From: Burkholderiales bacterium
GTDB taxonomy: Bacteria; Pseudomonadota; Gammaproteobacteria; Burkholderiales; Burkholderiaceae_E
Direction: 5' to 3'
Assembly: GCA_003577305.1 (NCBI GenBank)
Contig: QEVL01000001.1
Span: forward strand, 1 to 64,000
DNA: 64,000 nt
The notes beneath the pieces were generated by a model, which saw nothing but the letters and a program-made list of their open reading frames with translations, had not been told where the DNA came from and searched no databases. Below are positions 1 through 8,145 of the stretch, piece by piece (the stretch's first letter is position 1; each line of letters opens with the position of its first letter). A program made the position numbers and the translations under genes.

Positions 1-94
1 CGCCGCGCGCAGCGGCGCGCCCCGCAAGCCGAAGTCGGGCAAGCGGCCCGCGGCCGCCGGGCGCAAGGCGGCGGCGCACGCGCGCAAGGCATGA
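1..94 (+). CDS. 3' end of a basic Ala/Lys/Arg-rich protein (partial)
   Basis: A frame open from base 2 reaches a TGA at 92-94 and encodes about 30 residues that are almost only Ala, Arg, Lys, Pro and Gly. Such basic tails end RhlE-type DEAD-box helicases, histone H1-like proteins and some pseudouridine synthases. The catalytic part lies outside the window, so the family cannot be decided. A second frame with stop at 109-111 is also open, but the Lys-rich frame looks more protein-like. Confidence 0.4.
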   Translation, partial: AARSGAPRKPKSGKRPAAAGRKAAAHARKA

Positions 95-145
95 GCGAAG
101 CGCGCGACTGACGGATCACGCACCACCGACTGCCGGACCGCCCCG

Positions 146-1360
146 ATGCATGCGTTCAGGTACGGGCACGCGGCCCATCCCGATTGGCGCGCCGCCGCCG
201 AAGCGCTGATGGCGCGGCTCGCCTCGGGCGGGCCGGCGCCCACGGCGGGGCTCGGCCTGCTCTACGTCACCGAGCGGCTCGCCGAGCGGCTCGGCGACGT
301 GGCCACCTTGCTGCGCGAGCGCTTTCCGGGCGTGCAATGGATCGGCGCCAGCGCGCACGGCGTCTGTTCGACCGGCGTCGAATACAGCGGCGAAGCCGCA
401 CTCGCCGCAATGATCTGCGCGCTGCCGCTCGGCAGCTGGCGCGTGTTCTCGGGCGAGCGCGGCCTCGCGTTCGACGACGGTGCCAGCGGGCCGACCGCTG
501 CCGGCGCAACCGCAGCGGCGTTCACTGCCGTGGTCCACGCGGAGCCGACCAGCCCCGACCTCGCCGACTCGGTCGCCGCGCTGGCCGCGCAACTCGACAC
601 CGGCTTCCTGTTCGGCGGGCTCGTGGGGGGCAGCCAGCCGGACAGCGAACAGCTGGCGGGCCGGCTGGTGCGCAGCGGGCTGTCCGGAGCGGTCTTCGAC
701 GAGCGGGTGCGACTGCTGTCGCGGGTCACGCAGGGCTGCGCGCCGCTGGCGCGCGAGCACGTGATCTCGCAGTGCTCGTCCAACTACATCCAGCGCCTCG
801 ACGGCGAGCCGGCGCTCGACGTGCTGCTCGCCGATCTCGACGTGGCTGCCGAGGTGCGCGACTCGCGCGACGGCGACGAGATCCTGCGCGCGCTGCCCGC
901 CGAGCGGCTGTCCAACGGGCTGATGGTCGGCCTGGCACCGGCCGACCGGGACCGCGGGATCGGCTTCGCCGACTACACGGTGCGCAACGTTCTGGGCATC
1001 GATCCGCAGAACCGGCTGCTGGCGATCGCCGCGACGCCACGGCCGGGCGACCGCGCCGTGTTCTGCACCCGCGACCGCAGTGCTGCGCGCGCCGACCTGA
1101 TCCGCATCTGCACCGAATTGCGCGAGGAGCTCGAGGCCGAGTCGCTGCGCGTGCTCGGCGCGCACTACGTCTCCTGCGTCGCCCGCGGCGAACAGCTGTT
1201 CGGTGCGCCGGGCGCCGAACTCGGCATCGTCGCGCACAACCTGGGGGAAATCCCGCTGGTGGGCTTCTACGCCAACGGCGAGATCGCGCGCGACAGCGTC
1301 TACGCCTACACCGGGGTGCTCACGCTGTTCGTCGCGCCGCGCCAGGACTCCGGCGCCTGA
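146..1360 (+). CDS. FIST domain sensory protein
   Basis: This 404-residue soluble protein matches the FIST_N plus FIST_C architecture. The first half holds the Gly/Ser-rich FIST_N segments around residues 60-230 (GASAHG, FLFGGLVGG), and the second half is FIST_C, ending with an NGEI...YTGVLTLF motif typical of the family. FIST proteins are thought to bind small ligands, possibly amino acids, in signal transduction; no enzyme activity is known. No signal peptide or membrane segment is seen. The gene stands alone on its strand before a terminator-like hairpin. Family assignment is firm, ligand unknown. Confidence 0.88.
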   Translation: MHAFRYGHAAHPDWRAAAEALMARLASGGPAPTAGLGLLYVTERLAERLGDVATLLRERFPGVQWIGASAHGVCSTGVEYSGEAALAAMICALPLGSWRVFSGERGLAFDDGASGPTAAGATAAAFTAVVHAEPTSPDLADSVAALAAQLDTGFLFGGLVGGSQPDSEQLAGRLVRSGLSGAVFDERVRLLSRVTQGCAPLAREHVISQCSSNYIQRLDGEPALDVLLADLDVAAEVRDSRDGDEILRALPAERLSNGLMVGLAPADRDRGIGFADYTVRNVLGIDPQNRLLAIAATPRPGDRAVFCTRDRSAARADLIRICTELREELEAESLRVLGAHYVSCVARGEQLFGAPGAELGIVAHNLGEIPLVGFYANGEIARDSVYAYTGVLTLFVAPRQDSGA

Positions 1361-1371
1361 TCCTGCCGCCG

Positions 1372-1393
1372 CGCACCGCCGTTCGTCGGTGCG
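1372..1393 (+). terminator. Hairpin after FIST gene
   Basis: Perfect 7-bp arms CGCACCG/CGGTGCG (1372-1378 and 1387-1393) enclose an 8-nt loop, 11 bp after the FIST stop codon. No T-run follows, so it is only a candidate terminator or 3' stabilising stem. Confidence 0.4.
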
Positions 1394-1442
1394 GCGCTGC
1401 GCCGGGCCGGCTGCCGGCGCACTGGCCGGCTACCCGGGTTGC

Positions 1443-1476
1443 TAGAATCAGCCAGATCGGGGCCCGCCGGGCCCCG
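1443..1476 (+). promoter_or_regulatory. Candidate -10 and 5' leader hairpin of rfaE2
   Basis: TAGAAT at 1443-1448 is a reasonable -10 box; no good -35 is visible. About 10 bp downstream, perfect 8-bp arms CGGGGCCC/GGGCCCCG (1458-1465, 1469-1476) with a 3-nt loop would form a very stable stem in the leader, 23 nt before the GTG start. It could stabilise the mRNA or impede translation; this is inference. Confidence 0.35.
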
Positions 1477-1499
1477 TCGGCCCGCGAGGCAATATCCGG

Positions 1500-2003
1500 G
1501 TGAGCAACGCACTGGTCGGCTTCGAGCACAAGATCATCGATCCGGCGCACGCTGCGGCGCATGCCGCCCGGCTGCCGCGGCCGATGGTGTTCACCAACGG
1601 GGTGTTCGATCTCCTTCACCGGGGCCACGTGACCTGCCTGGCCGAGGCGCGGGCGCTGGGCGCTTCGCTGGTCGTCGCGCTGAACAGCGACGGCTCGGTC
1701 AAGCGCCTGGGCAAGGGTCGCGACCGGCCGCTCAATCCGCTGGCCGACCGCCTCGCGGTGGTCGCGGCGCTCGAATCGACGACGCTGGTCACCTGGTTCG
1801 AGGCCGACACGCCGCTCGAGCTGATCGTCGCGTTGCGCCCCGACGTGCTGGTGAAAGGGGGCGACTGGCCGCCCGAGCAGATCGTCGGCGCGCACGAAGT
1901 GCGCAGCTGGGGTGGTTCGGTGCACGCGATCCCGCTCCGCTTCCAGCGCTCGACCACCGACCTGGTGCAACGCATCCGCGCCAGCGCGGGCGGCGCGGCC
2001 TGA
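1500..2003 (+). CDS. rfaE2: D-glycero-beta-D-manno-heptose 1-phosphate adenylyltransferase
   Basis: This 167-residue cytidylyltransferase-fold protein transfers AMP from ATP to heptose-1-phosphate, giving ADP-heptose for the LPS inner core. It has the nucleotidyltransferase motif TNGVFDLLHRGH, then LNSDGSVKRLGKG with the basic loop, and VKGGDW near the C-terminus. Its length equals the stand-alone RfaE2 form; the kinase domain of fused HldE is absent. The GTG start at 1500 is the best available, with only a weak GAGG upstream. It runs convergent to the SPOR gene. No other heptose gene lies nearby. Confidence 0.93.
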   Translation: MSNALVGFEHKIIDPAHAAAHAARLPRPMVFTNGVFDLLHRGHVTCLAEARALGASLVVALNSDGSVKRLGKGRDRPLNPLADRLAVVAALESTTLVTWFEADTPLELIVALRPDVLVKGGDWPPEQIVGAHEVRSWGGSVHAIPLRFQRSTTDLVQRIRASAGGAA

Positions 2004-2041
2004 GCATCGGCAACAAACCCGATCGACGCCTGCCCGGGTTC

Positions 2042-2770
2042 TCAGTCGCAGTCGCGCGGCACCGCGTCGAAGCGGCTGCCAATTGCGGCCGCAGCGGCGG
2101 CCGCAGCAGCATCGGGCCAGCGCGCCTGCAGCCGTGTCCGCACGGTGACGGGTCCGCGAGGCGCGATCTGCAGGCCGGTCTCGCCCCGCTCCTGCAACTG
2201 CGTCACCAGCGTGCGCGCGGACTCCTCGGTCCGGAACAGTCCGACCGAAATCGCGAGCCGCAGCGGCCCGTCCTGCATCACGAAGGCGTCGCCCTGACCG
2301 GCCGCCCGCAGCGCGGCAAGCCGCTGTTGTGCCTCGGCACGGGTGAACGCGGGCGGCGCATAGACGAGGTAGCTCGACGGCTGCTCGATGCGCGTGGACG
2401 CCACCTGCGCGCCGGCGGCCTGAAGCGCCTCGCGCAAGCGGCCGGCGCGCTGCTCGTCGAGCATCACGAACGCGACGCAGACCTCTGCGTCGGGCGTTGC
2501 GCCGGCGTCTGGCGCGAAGGCGGCGGATGCCGCCTCCGACGCGACGCCCGGGCCCGGCGGCGCCGAGGCGGGTTGCAACGCGCGCGACGGCTGCGGCGAT
2601 CGCGCCGGCCCGAGCCGATCCAGCGGCACGACCCGCAGCCGCTCGGGGCTGCGTTGGGCGGAAACGCGCTGCGGCTCGCGGTCGCCGCGAACCCACGGCG
2701 ACAGCCACCCCTGGAACAGCGCGAAGGTGAACAGGTTCGCCAGGACGAGCAGTGCCAGCAGCCAGCGCAT
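2042..2770 (-). CDS. SPOR domain membrane protein
   Basis: The 242-residue protein opens with one N-terminal membrane helix (residues 2-20), followed by a charged, Pro-rich linker and a C-terminal SPOR-like domain (about 90-220) with paired motifs such as SYLVYAPP and LAISVGLFRTEESA. SPOR domains bind glycan strands lacking stem peptides and target proteins to the septum. A one-pass topology with a periplasmic C-terminus is inferred. It starts 9 bp after birA, so they probably share an operon. Confidence 0.78.
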   Translation of the reverse strand: MRWLLALLVLANLFTFALFQGWLSPWVRGDREPQRVSAQRSPERLRVVPLDRLGPARSPQPSRALQPASAPPGPGVASEAASAAFAPDAGATPDAEVCVAFVMLDEQRAGRLREALQAAGAQVASTRIEQPSSYLVYAPPAFTRAEAQQRLAALRAAGQGDAFVMQDGPLRLAISVGLFRTEESARTLVTQLQERGETGLQIAPRGPVTVRTRLQARWPDAAAAAAAAAIGSRFDAVPRDCD

Positions 2771-2779
2771 CGGGGAGGA

Positions 2780-3595
2780 TCAGCGCAATGCGTCGAGCGG
2801 GCGCAGCGACACCTCGCCGCTGTGCACCACCCGTATTCCATCGGCCAGCTGCACGCGCAGCCCGCCGCTCACGTCGAGACCGAGCGAGCGTCCGGCGGCA
2901 ATGATGCGGCCGCCGTCGAGCAGCGCCACCTCTTCGCCGGCGAGCGCATCCAGCCGGCGCCAGGCCTGAACGAACGGCGCGAGCCCCTCGTCGAAAAAAC
3001 GCCGCACCGTGGTGACGGTCGCCTCGCCGAGAACCCCGATGATCGCCTCGGTCGCACCGGCCGGTGGAGCGTCGTCGTCGAACAGGCCGCGGCCCGACTG
3101 CCCGATCGTGCCCACCGGGGGGGCGAACAGGTTCAGGCCGATACCGACCACGATCCGTTCGATCACGCTGCCATCGGTGCCTGCCTCGGGCAGGCCGCGC
3201 CTGCATTCGACCAGGATGCCACCGAGCTTGCGCCCTTCGAGCATCAGGTCGTTCGGCCACTTCAGGCGCACCTCCGGCGCCCAGCACGCGAGTGCGCCCG
3301 CCGCTGCCGCGCCCACCGCCAGCGCGATCGCCGCCGGCGGCTGTTGCGCACGCACGCGACGCTCGACCGCGACCGAGAAGGCGACCGAGCGTCCTTCCGG
3401 ACTCAGCCAGGCACGCCCGCGCCGGCCCCGCCCCGCTGTCTGCCGCGCGGCCGCGAGCAGTCGTGGGGGCGCGGGATCCGGCCCCAGCGGGGCATCCATC
3501 AGCACCTGGGTCGACCCGATCTCGTCGACCGTGTCGATGCGCAGCCCTTCGAGGGCGGCGGCTGCGCGGATGGCTTCGGCGTCGAGCAGGCTCAT
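2780..3595 (-). CDS. birA: Biotin-[acetyl-CoA-carboxylase] ligase
   Basis: This 271-residue enzyme activates biotin as biotinyl-5'-AMP and attaches it to the BCCP subunit of acetyl-CoA carboxylase. Visible motifs are the substrate Ser/Thr in EIGSTQ, the biotinyl-AMP loop GRGRRGRAW, and KWPNDLM with the catalytic-region lysine; a small SH3-like C-terminal domain follows. The N-terminal HTH repressor domain of E. coli BirA is missing, so this is the ligase-only form. The SPOR gene follows directly, where related bacteria usually have a pantothenate kinase gene. Confidence 0.93.
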   Translation of the reverse strand: MSLLDAEAIRAAAALEGLRIDTVDEIGSTQVLMDAPLGPDPAPPRLLAAARQTAGRGRRGRAWLSPEGRSVAFSVAVERRVRAQQPPAAIALAVGAAAAGALACWAPEVRLKWPNDLMLEGRKLGGILVECRRGLPEAGTDGSVIERIVVGIGLNLFAPPVGTIGQSGRGLFDDDAPPAGATEAIIGVLGEATVTTVRRFFDEGLAPFVQAWRRLDALAGEEVALLDGGRIIAAGRSLGLDVSGGLRVQLADGIRVVHSGEVSLRPLDALR

Positions 3596-3661
3596 GACGG
3601 TGGATCATAGCCCGAGCACGCGATCGCACTCGGACCGTCGCCCGGGCGTTAAGCTTGTGCG

Positions 3662-4795
3662 GTGCCGCGCCACCCCAGCCAGTTGCCGATTCCCGTAACC
3701 GGACCGCAGGTCGCGGGCACCGGCGCGTGGCTGGCAGCCTGGCTCGCCGCCGTCGTCTACGCCACGCTCTACCCGTGGTCCGGCTGGCACACGCCGGGCC
3801 GCTGGATGTTCGCGTTCCTCTTCGAGCCCTGGCCGCGGTGGTGGACCGGCTTCGACGTCGCGGTCAACGTCGCCGCCTACCTGCCGACCGGTCTGCTGCT
3901 GACGGCCTGGCTCGCGCGGCGGCTCTCCGTGTCGATGGGACTGGCAGCCGTGCTCGCCACCGTGGCCGCCGCGGGCCTGTCGCTGGCGCTCGAATGCCTG
4001 CAGGCGTTGCTGCCGGCACGCGTGCCATCGCGAATGGATCTGCTCGCGAACGCCGCCGGCGGCCTGGCCGGCGCACTGGTTGCAGTCTCGATCGGCCGCC
4101 GCCGGATCGAGCAATGGCCGCAGTGGGCCCGGGAAACCCTGCCGCTGATGCCGCATTCGACGCCCGGACTGCTGCTGTTGTGTGCCTGGCTGGTGGCGCA
4201 GTTCTATCCGCAGCCGCTGGTCTTCGCCACCGGAGATCTGGTCTCGCTCGCAGCCACCACGCCCGGCGAGCCGGCGCATCCGTGGGTGTCCGGCTGGCTG
4301 CTGCCACACGATCTCGAGCCCTTCGCCGAAGCCGCGGGCGTCTCGATGACGGTGCTGGCGATCGGGCTCGTGACGCACGACCTGTTGCGCGCCGGCGCGC
4401 GCGGCGCGGCCGCTGCGGTGGCGGCGCCGATCGTTGCCGCGATCGCGATCAAGTCGGTCGCGTCGGCAGCGTACCTGGGTCAGGTCAACGCGCTGGCATG
4501 GCTCAACGCGGGCGCGCAGGGCGGACTGCTGGCCGGCATCGTCGCGCTGCTGCTGCTCGGATGGGTGGGCCGCCGCGCGCGGCTCTGGCTGGCGATCGTC
4601 ACGCTGGCGGGCGCGACGCTGCTGTTCAATCTGGCGCCGCCGAATGCCTACTACCTGTCGATGCGCGCGGGCTGGGGCGGGGGTGCGTGGACCAACTTCC
4701 ACGGACTGCTGCGCGCGGTGGCGACCGCGTGGCCGTTCGCGGCCATCGCGTGGTGCGGCTGGCGGCTGCGGAGCACCGCGAGGCGAGGTCTATAA
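3662..4795 (+). CDS. VanZ family membrane protein
   Basis: This 377-residue polytopic protein has roughly eight to nine hydrophobic helices. The N-terminal third carries the VanZ signature (YPWSGWH..., FDVAVNVAAYLPTGLLL, then ALECLQALLPAR..S..D...N..GG). VanZ-like proteins are linked to cell-envelope stress and lipophilic glycopeptide resistance, but the role in proteobacteria is unknown. The chosen start is GTG at 3662; a TTG lies at 3655. The stop codon overlaps the -10 box of the next gene. Confidence 0.8.
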   Translation: MPRHPSQLPIPVTGPQVAGTGAWLAAWLAAVVYATLYPWSGWHTPGRWMFAFLFEPWPRWWTGFDVAVNVAAYLPTGLLLTAWLARRLSVSMGLAAVLATVAAAGLSLALECLQALLPARVPSRMDLLANAAGGLAGALVAVSIGRRRIEQWPQWARETLPLMPHSTPGLLLLCAWLVAQFYPQPLVFATGDLVSLAATTPGEPAHPWVSGWLLPHDLEPFAEAAGVSMTVLAIGLVTHDLLRAGARGAAAAVAAPIVAAIAIKSVASAAYLGQVNALAWLNAGAQGGLLAGIVALLLLGWVGRRARLWLAIVTLAGATLLFNLAPPNAYYLSMRAGWGGGAWTNFHGLLRAVATAWPFAAIAWCGWRLRSTARRGL

Positions 4796-4796
4796 T
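4791..4796 (+). promoter_or_regulatory. -10 box TATAAT before the ferredoxin gene
   Basis: A perfect TATAAT overlaps the VanZ stop codon. With the usual 6-8 nt to the start site, transcription would begin at or next to the ATG at 4804, giving a leaderless mRNA. No Shine-Dalgarno sequence is seen. The -35 region is GC-rich and poor. Confidence 0.5.
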
Positions 4797-4803
4797 CGCC
4801 GGC

Positions 4804-5118
4804 ATGAGCAATTACTACGAGCGCCACATCTTCTTCTGCGTGAACCGGCGCGAGAACGGGCGGCGCTGCTGCGCCGACCACGGCGCCGAGTCGTTGCAGG
4901 CCTACGCGAAGGAACGCGTCAAGGCGCTCGGGCTGGCCGGGCCGGGCAAGGTTCGCGTCAACAAGGCCGGCTGCCTCGATCGTTGCGACGAGGGCCCGGT
5001 AGCAGTCGTCTATCCCGAGGCGGTCTGGTACACCTACGTCGACCGCAGCGACATCGACGAGATCGTCGAGTCCCACCTTCGAGACGGACGGCCGGTCGCG
5101 CGCTTGCGGCTCGAATGA
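4804..5118 (+). CDS. Thioredoxin-like [2Fe-2S] ferredoxin
   Basis: This 104-residue protein matches the small (2Fe-2S) ferredoxin family with a thioredoxin-like fold. Cluster ligands are probably Cys12, Cys22 or Cys23, Cys57 and Cys61 (pattern C-x9-CC ... GCLDRC), followed by the typical EGPVAVVYPE..WY segment and a short C-terminal helix. It should carry electrons in the cytoplasm; the partner is unknown. It overlaps the next hydrolase gene by 4 bp (ATGA) and heads a small operon that may continue through the two unknown genes. Confidence 0.88.
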   Translation: MSNYYERHIFFCVNRRENGRRCCADHGAESLQAYAKERVKALGLAGPGKVRVNKAGCLDRCDEGPVAVVYPEAVWYTYVDRSDIDEIVESHLRDGRPVARLRLE

Positions 5119-5783
5119 ACGCCGCGACCCGGGCCCTCCTGATCGACGGTCCGGCCGGCGCGATCGACCTGGCGCTCGACCTGCCGTCGGGCGTCCCCGT
5201 CGGCGTCGCGGTCATTGCGCATCCTCACCCGCTGTACGGCGGCACGCGCGACAACAAGGTGGTCCAGACCCTCGCCCGCGCGATGGTGGCGCTGGGCTAC
5301 GTGGCCTGGCGCCCGAATTTCCGCGGCGTCGGCCGCTCGGCGGGCGTTCACGACGAGGGCCTCGGCGAAACCGACGACCTGCTCGCGGTGGTGGCGCACG
5401 CGCGCGAACACGCCGCCTCGATCGGCGTGGCGCGGCCGCGGCTGGTGCTCGGCGGATTCTCGTTCGGCAGCTACGTGCAGACGCGGGTGGCCGCCCGCTT
5501 GCGCGAACTCGGCCAGCCCGCCGATCGGCTGGTGCTCGTGGGCACGGCCGTATCGCGCTTCGAGGTCGCGCCGGTGCCCGCCGACACGCTGGTCATACAC
5601 GGCGAAGTCGACGATACGGTGCCGTTGCCGGCGGTGTTCGACTGGGCTCGTCGGCAGGAACTGCCGGTCGTCGTCCTGCCCGGCGCCGACCATTTCTTCC
5701 ATCGTAAACTGACGTTGCTCAAGCGCATCGTGCTCGACGCGTTCGGCGCTCGCGCCGATGCAGCGGCAGGGGAACGATCATGA
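5115..5783 (+). CDS. Alpha/beta hydrolase
   Basis: This 222-residue protein has the alpha/beta hydrolase fold. It has HPHPLYGGTRDN near the oxyanion region, the nucleophile elbow GFSFG (Ser116), an acid in GEVDDTV (Asp166 or 167) and the catalytic His193 in GADHFFH. It belongs to the short dienelactone-hydrolase-like group often called 'alpha/beta superfamily hydrolase' in betaproteobacteria. Substrate is unknown. It overlaps both neighbours by 4 bp and so is translationally coupled to the ferredoxin and to the unknown gene after it. Confidence 0.87.
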   Translation: MNAATRALLIDGPAGAIDLALDLPSGVPVGVAVIAHPHPLYGGTRDNKVVQTLARAMVALGYVAWRPNFRGVGRSAGVHDEGLGETDDLLAVVAHAREHAASIGVARPRLVLGGFSFGSYVQTRVAARLRELGQPADRLVLVGTAVSRFEVAPVPADTLVIHGEVDDTVPLPAVFDWARRQELPVVVLPGADHFFHRKLTLLKRIVLDAFGARADAAAGERS

Positions 5784-6289
5784 TGGAGATGTCGGCACGC
5801 GACGTGTTCCAGAAGACCGGCAAGGCCGCCGACGAACTGCGCACTCGCCGCCACGGCCTGGGGCCGCGTCTGCGCCAGCTGCTGATCCTGGTCGACGGCA
5901 GGCGGGACGTCGCCGAACTGTCGCGCATGCTGCCCGGGCCCGAGCTCGGTGAGCAGTTGGCGCAGCTCGAGAGAGGCGGATTCGTCTCGCGCCCCTTCGA
6001 TGCCGGCACTGTGCAGGCGAGCGCGGTCGCGCCCGCCGTCTCCGCAGCCACGCCCGCGCCGACACCGGCGCCGACGGGTGCGCAAGACTTGCGCACGCTG
6101 CGCGCACGCGTGACGCGCGCACTGCTCGACACCATCGGCCCGAACGGCGACGACCTCGCGATCCGGATCGAGCGCGTACACACGGTCGACGAACTGCGCG
6201 CGCTGCTGCCGGCGGTATTGTCCGTGGTCGAGGCGTGCCGGGGCCGCGCCGGAATCGACGACTTCCGGCAGCGTTGCGGCGCGATCTGA
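5780..6289 (+). CDS. Unknown protein A: winged-helix-like N-terminus plus C-terminal helical domain
   Basis: This 169-residue soluble protein has no clear named family. Residues 20-75 (motif LLILVDGRRDVAEL ... LEQLERGGFV-type) look like a small winged helix. An Ala/Pro linker (about 80-105) follows, then a C-terminal helical domain (GPNGDDLAIRIERV ... ELRALLPAVLSVVEA). The same layout recurs in the next gene, so the two are probably homologous partners. It overlaps the hydrolase by ATGA. A regulatory or adaptor role is a guess. Confidence 0.65.
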   Translation: MMEMSARDVFQKTGKAADELRTRRHGLGPRLRQLLILVDGRRDVAELSRMLPGPELGEQLAQLERGGFVSRPFDAGTVQASAVAPAVSAATPAPTPAPTGAQDLRTLRARVTRALLDTIGPNGDDLAIRIERVHTVDELRALLPAVLSVVEACRGRAGIDDFRQRCGAI

Positions 6290-6296
6290 GGCGGCG

Positions 6297-6803
6297 ATGA
6301 GCGCCGAGCCCGATCCCCGGCTGGTCTACGCGCGCACCGCCGACGGAGACGACGAGTCCGCGGAGCCGCGACGTGAACTCGCCCCGGGTGAGCGACGCAT
6401 CCTGAACGCGATCGACGGCCAGCGCTGTGTCGGCGACCTGGTGCAGTTCGCCCGTCCCGGCGAACTCGGCCCGATCCTCGCCGAACTCGAAGCCCGGCGC
6501 CTGATCGAGGTGGTCGGCCTGGCCGACGAGCCGAGCGAAGCCGAGCGCCGGGCACGCACCAGCGCCGAGCAGGCGCTGCTCGAGCGCGCCAAGCATGGAC
6601 TGCGAGGCGTGTTCGGCGCCGAGTTGGGCGCCGCCGGCCAGGTCTGGGAGGCCCGCGTCGCCGACTGCGTCAGCATGGAGGTGCTGCGCCGGGTGCTGCG
6701 CGAGGCGGTCGACGTCGTCTACTTCCGCAGCGGCGAGGCCGCGGCGCGGCGCATCGTGGCGGCGGTGCGTCCGGTGTTCGAGCAGGCGCGAGACCGCCCG
6801 TAG
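6297..6803 (+). CDS. Unknown protein B: same architecture as protein A
   Basis: This 168-residue soluble protein begins 7 bp after protein A. Residues 30-75 (RRILNAIDGQRCVGDL ... ELGPILAELEARRLIEV) align well with the winged-helix-like part of protein A. A charged linker and a C-terminal helical domain (VSMEVLRRVLREAVDVVYFRSG) follow. No catalytic motif, signal peptide or membrane helix is visible. The order hydrolase-A-B suggests co-expression. Function is not recognised. Confidence 0.62.
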   Translation: MSAEPDPRLVYARTADGDDESAEPRRELAPGERRILNAIDGQRCVGDLVQFARPGELGPILAELEARRLIEVVGLADEPSEAERRARTSAEQALLERAKHGLRGVFGAELGAAGQVWEARVADCVSMEVLRRVLREAVDVVYFRSGEAAARRIVAAVRPVFEQARDRP

Positions 6804-6861
6804 CCTGTACGAAGCCGAAGGGGCAGCAGCGTCCCGGACGGGGTCGGACCGACCCGCGTCC

Positions 6862-6867
6862 TATAAT
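6862..6867 (+). promoter_or_regulatory. -10 box TATAAT before dacC
   Basis: Perfect TATAAT in the 159-bp gap between protein B and dacC, about 95 bp before the dacC ATG. No convincing -35. It is a candidate promoter for the dacC-dat-lipBA operon. Confidence 0.5.
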
Positions 6868-6962
6868 CCGTGCCTTCCCACACTCCTTCCGCGCACACCG
6901 TGGCGCGGGCCGCGTGCCGGCGATCACGACGCGCCGGCGCTGCGCCTGTCACGAGATCACCG

Positions 6963-8129
6963 ATGCCCCGATCCACGCTTCGCAGCCTGCTCCTCCTCCT
7001 GCTCGTCCTGTTGCCCTTCGCCACGCCCCGGCCGGCGCTGTCGCAGGTTGCCGCGCCGACGATCGCCGCGCGCTCCTGGCTGCTGCTCGACGCAACCTCC
7101 GGCCAGGTGCTCGCCGCGCACGAGCCGGACCTGAAGGTCGAACCGGCCTCGCTCACCAAGGTGATGACCGCGTATCTCGCCTTCGGCGCGCTCAGGGAGA
7201 AGCGACTGGCGCTCGACCAGCGTCCGCCGGTTTCGCAGGCCGCCTACAAGGCGGGCGGCTCGCGCATGTTCGTCGATCCGCGCGACCCCGCGAGCGTCGA
7301 GCAGCTGCTCAACGGCATGATCGTCCAGTCGGGCAACGACGCGTCGATCGTGCTCGCCGAGGCGCTCGCCGGCACCGAGGAGATCTTCGCGCAGCAGATG
7401 AACCGCGAGGCACAGCGACTCGGCCTGCGCAACACCCGGTTCCGCAACGCGACGGGGCTGCCCGATCCGGAGCACTACAGCACCGCGCGCGACCTCGCGA
7501 CGATGGCGGCGCGGCTGATCAGCGACTTTCCCGAGTACTACCCGCTGTACTCGAAGCGCGAGTACACCTACAACAACATCCGCCAGCCGAACCGCAACCG
7601 ACTGCTCGCGGTGGACCCGAGCGTCGACGGCATGAAGACCGGCCACACCGAGGCGGCGGGCTACTGCCTGATCGCTTCGGCGCACCGCAAGCAGCCCGGC
7701 CTCGACGGTGAGCGCCGCCTGGTATCGGTGGTGATCGGCGCCAACTCGGAGTCGACGCGCGCGATCGAGTCGCAGAAGCTGCTGAACTACGGCTTCCAGA
7801 ACTTCGATGCGGTGCGCGTCTATGCGAAGGGACAGCCCGCCGGAACCTACCAGGTCTGGAAAGGCGCGGTCGACACGGTCGCGGGCGGCTTCGACAGCGA
7901 CCTCGTGGTAACGGTGCCGCGCGGCCAGGCCGAGAAGATGAAGGCCGAGGTCGAGCGCGTCCAGCCGCTGGTGGCGCCGATCGCCCAGGGACAGCGGATC
8001 GGCACGCTGCGCGTGAAGATCGAGGACCGGGTGCTGGTGGAGCGGCCGCTGCTCGCGCTCGCCGCCGTCGAGCCTGCGGGCTGGTTCGGCCGCACCTGGG
8101 ACGGCCTGCGGATGATGCTCTCGAAGTGA
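6963..8129 (+). CDS. dacC: D-alanyl-D-alanine carboxypeptidase (PBP5/6 type)
   Basis: This 388-residue class C low-mass penicillin-binding protein removes the terminal D-Ala from peptidoglycan pentapeptides. A signal peptide (residues 1-28, ending ALSQ) is followed by the three catalytic motifs: SLTK (Ser63, Lys66), SGN (123-125) and KTG (225-227). The C-terminal beta domain and a terminal amphipathic helix (GWFGRTWDGLRMMLSK) anchor it to the periplasmic face of the inner membrane. Longer frames exist upstream, but the ATG at 6963 gives a proper signal peptide. It heads the dat-ybeD-lipB-lipA cluster. Confidence 0.94.
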   Translation: MPRSTLRSLLLLLLVLLPFATPRPALSQVAAPTIAARSWLLLDATSGQVLAAHEPDLKVEPASLTKVMTAYLAFGALREKRLALDQRPPVSQAAYKAGGSRMFVDPRDPASVEQLLNGMIVQSGNDASIVLAEALAGTEEIFAQQMNREAQRLGLRNTRFRNATGLPDPEHYSTARDLATMAARLISDFPEYYPLYSKREYTYNNIRQPNRNRLLAVDPSVDGMKTGHTEAAGYCLIASAHRKQPGLDGERRLVSVVIGANSESTRAIESQKLLNYGFQNFDAVRVYAKGQPAGTYQVWKGAVDTVAGGFDSDLVVTVPRGQAEKMKAEVERVQPLVAPIAQGQRIGTLRVKIEDRVLVERPLLALAAVEPAGWFGRTWDGLRMMLSK

Positions 8130-8145
8130 GATCGCGGAGACGAGG

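Noticed and set aside
1320-3629. Long frames on both strands over rfaE2, SPOR and birA
   Set aside because: The real genes have clear motifs; the long frames are Arg/Ala-rich without motifs.
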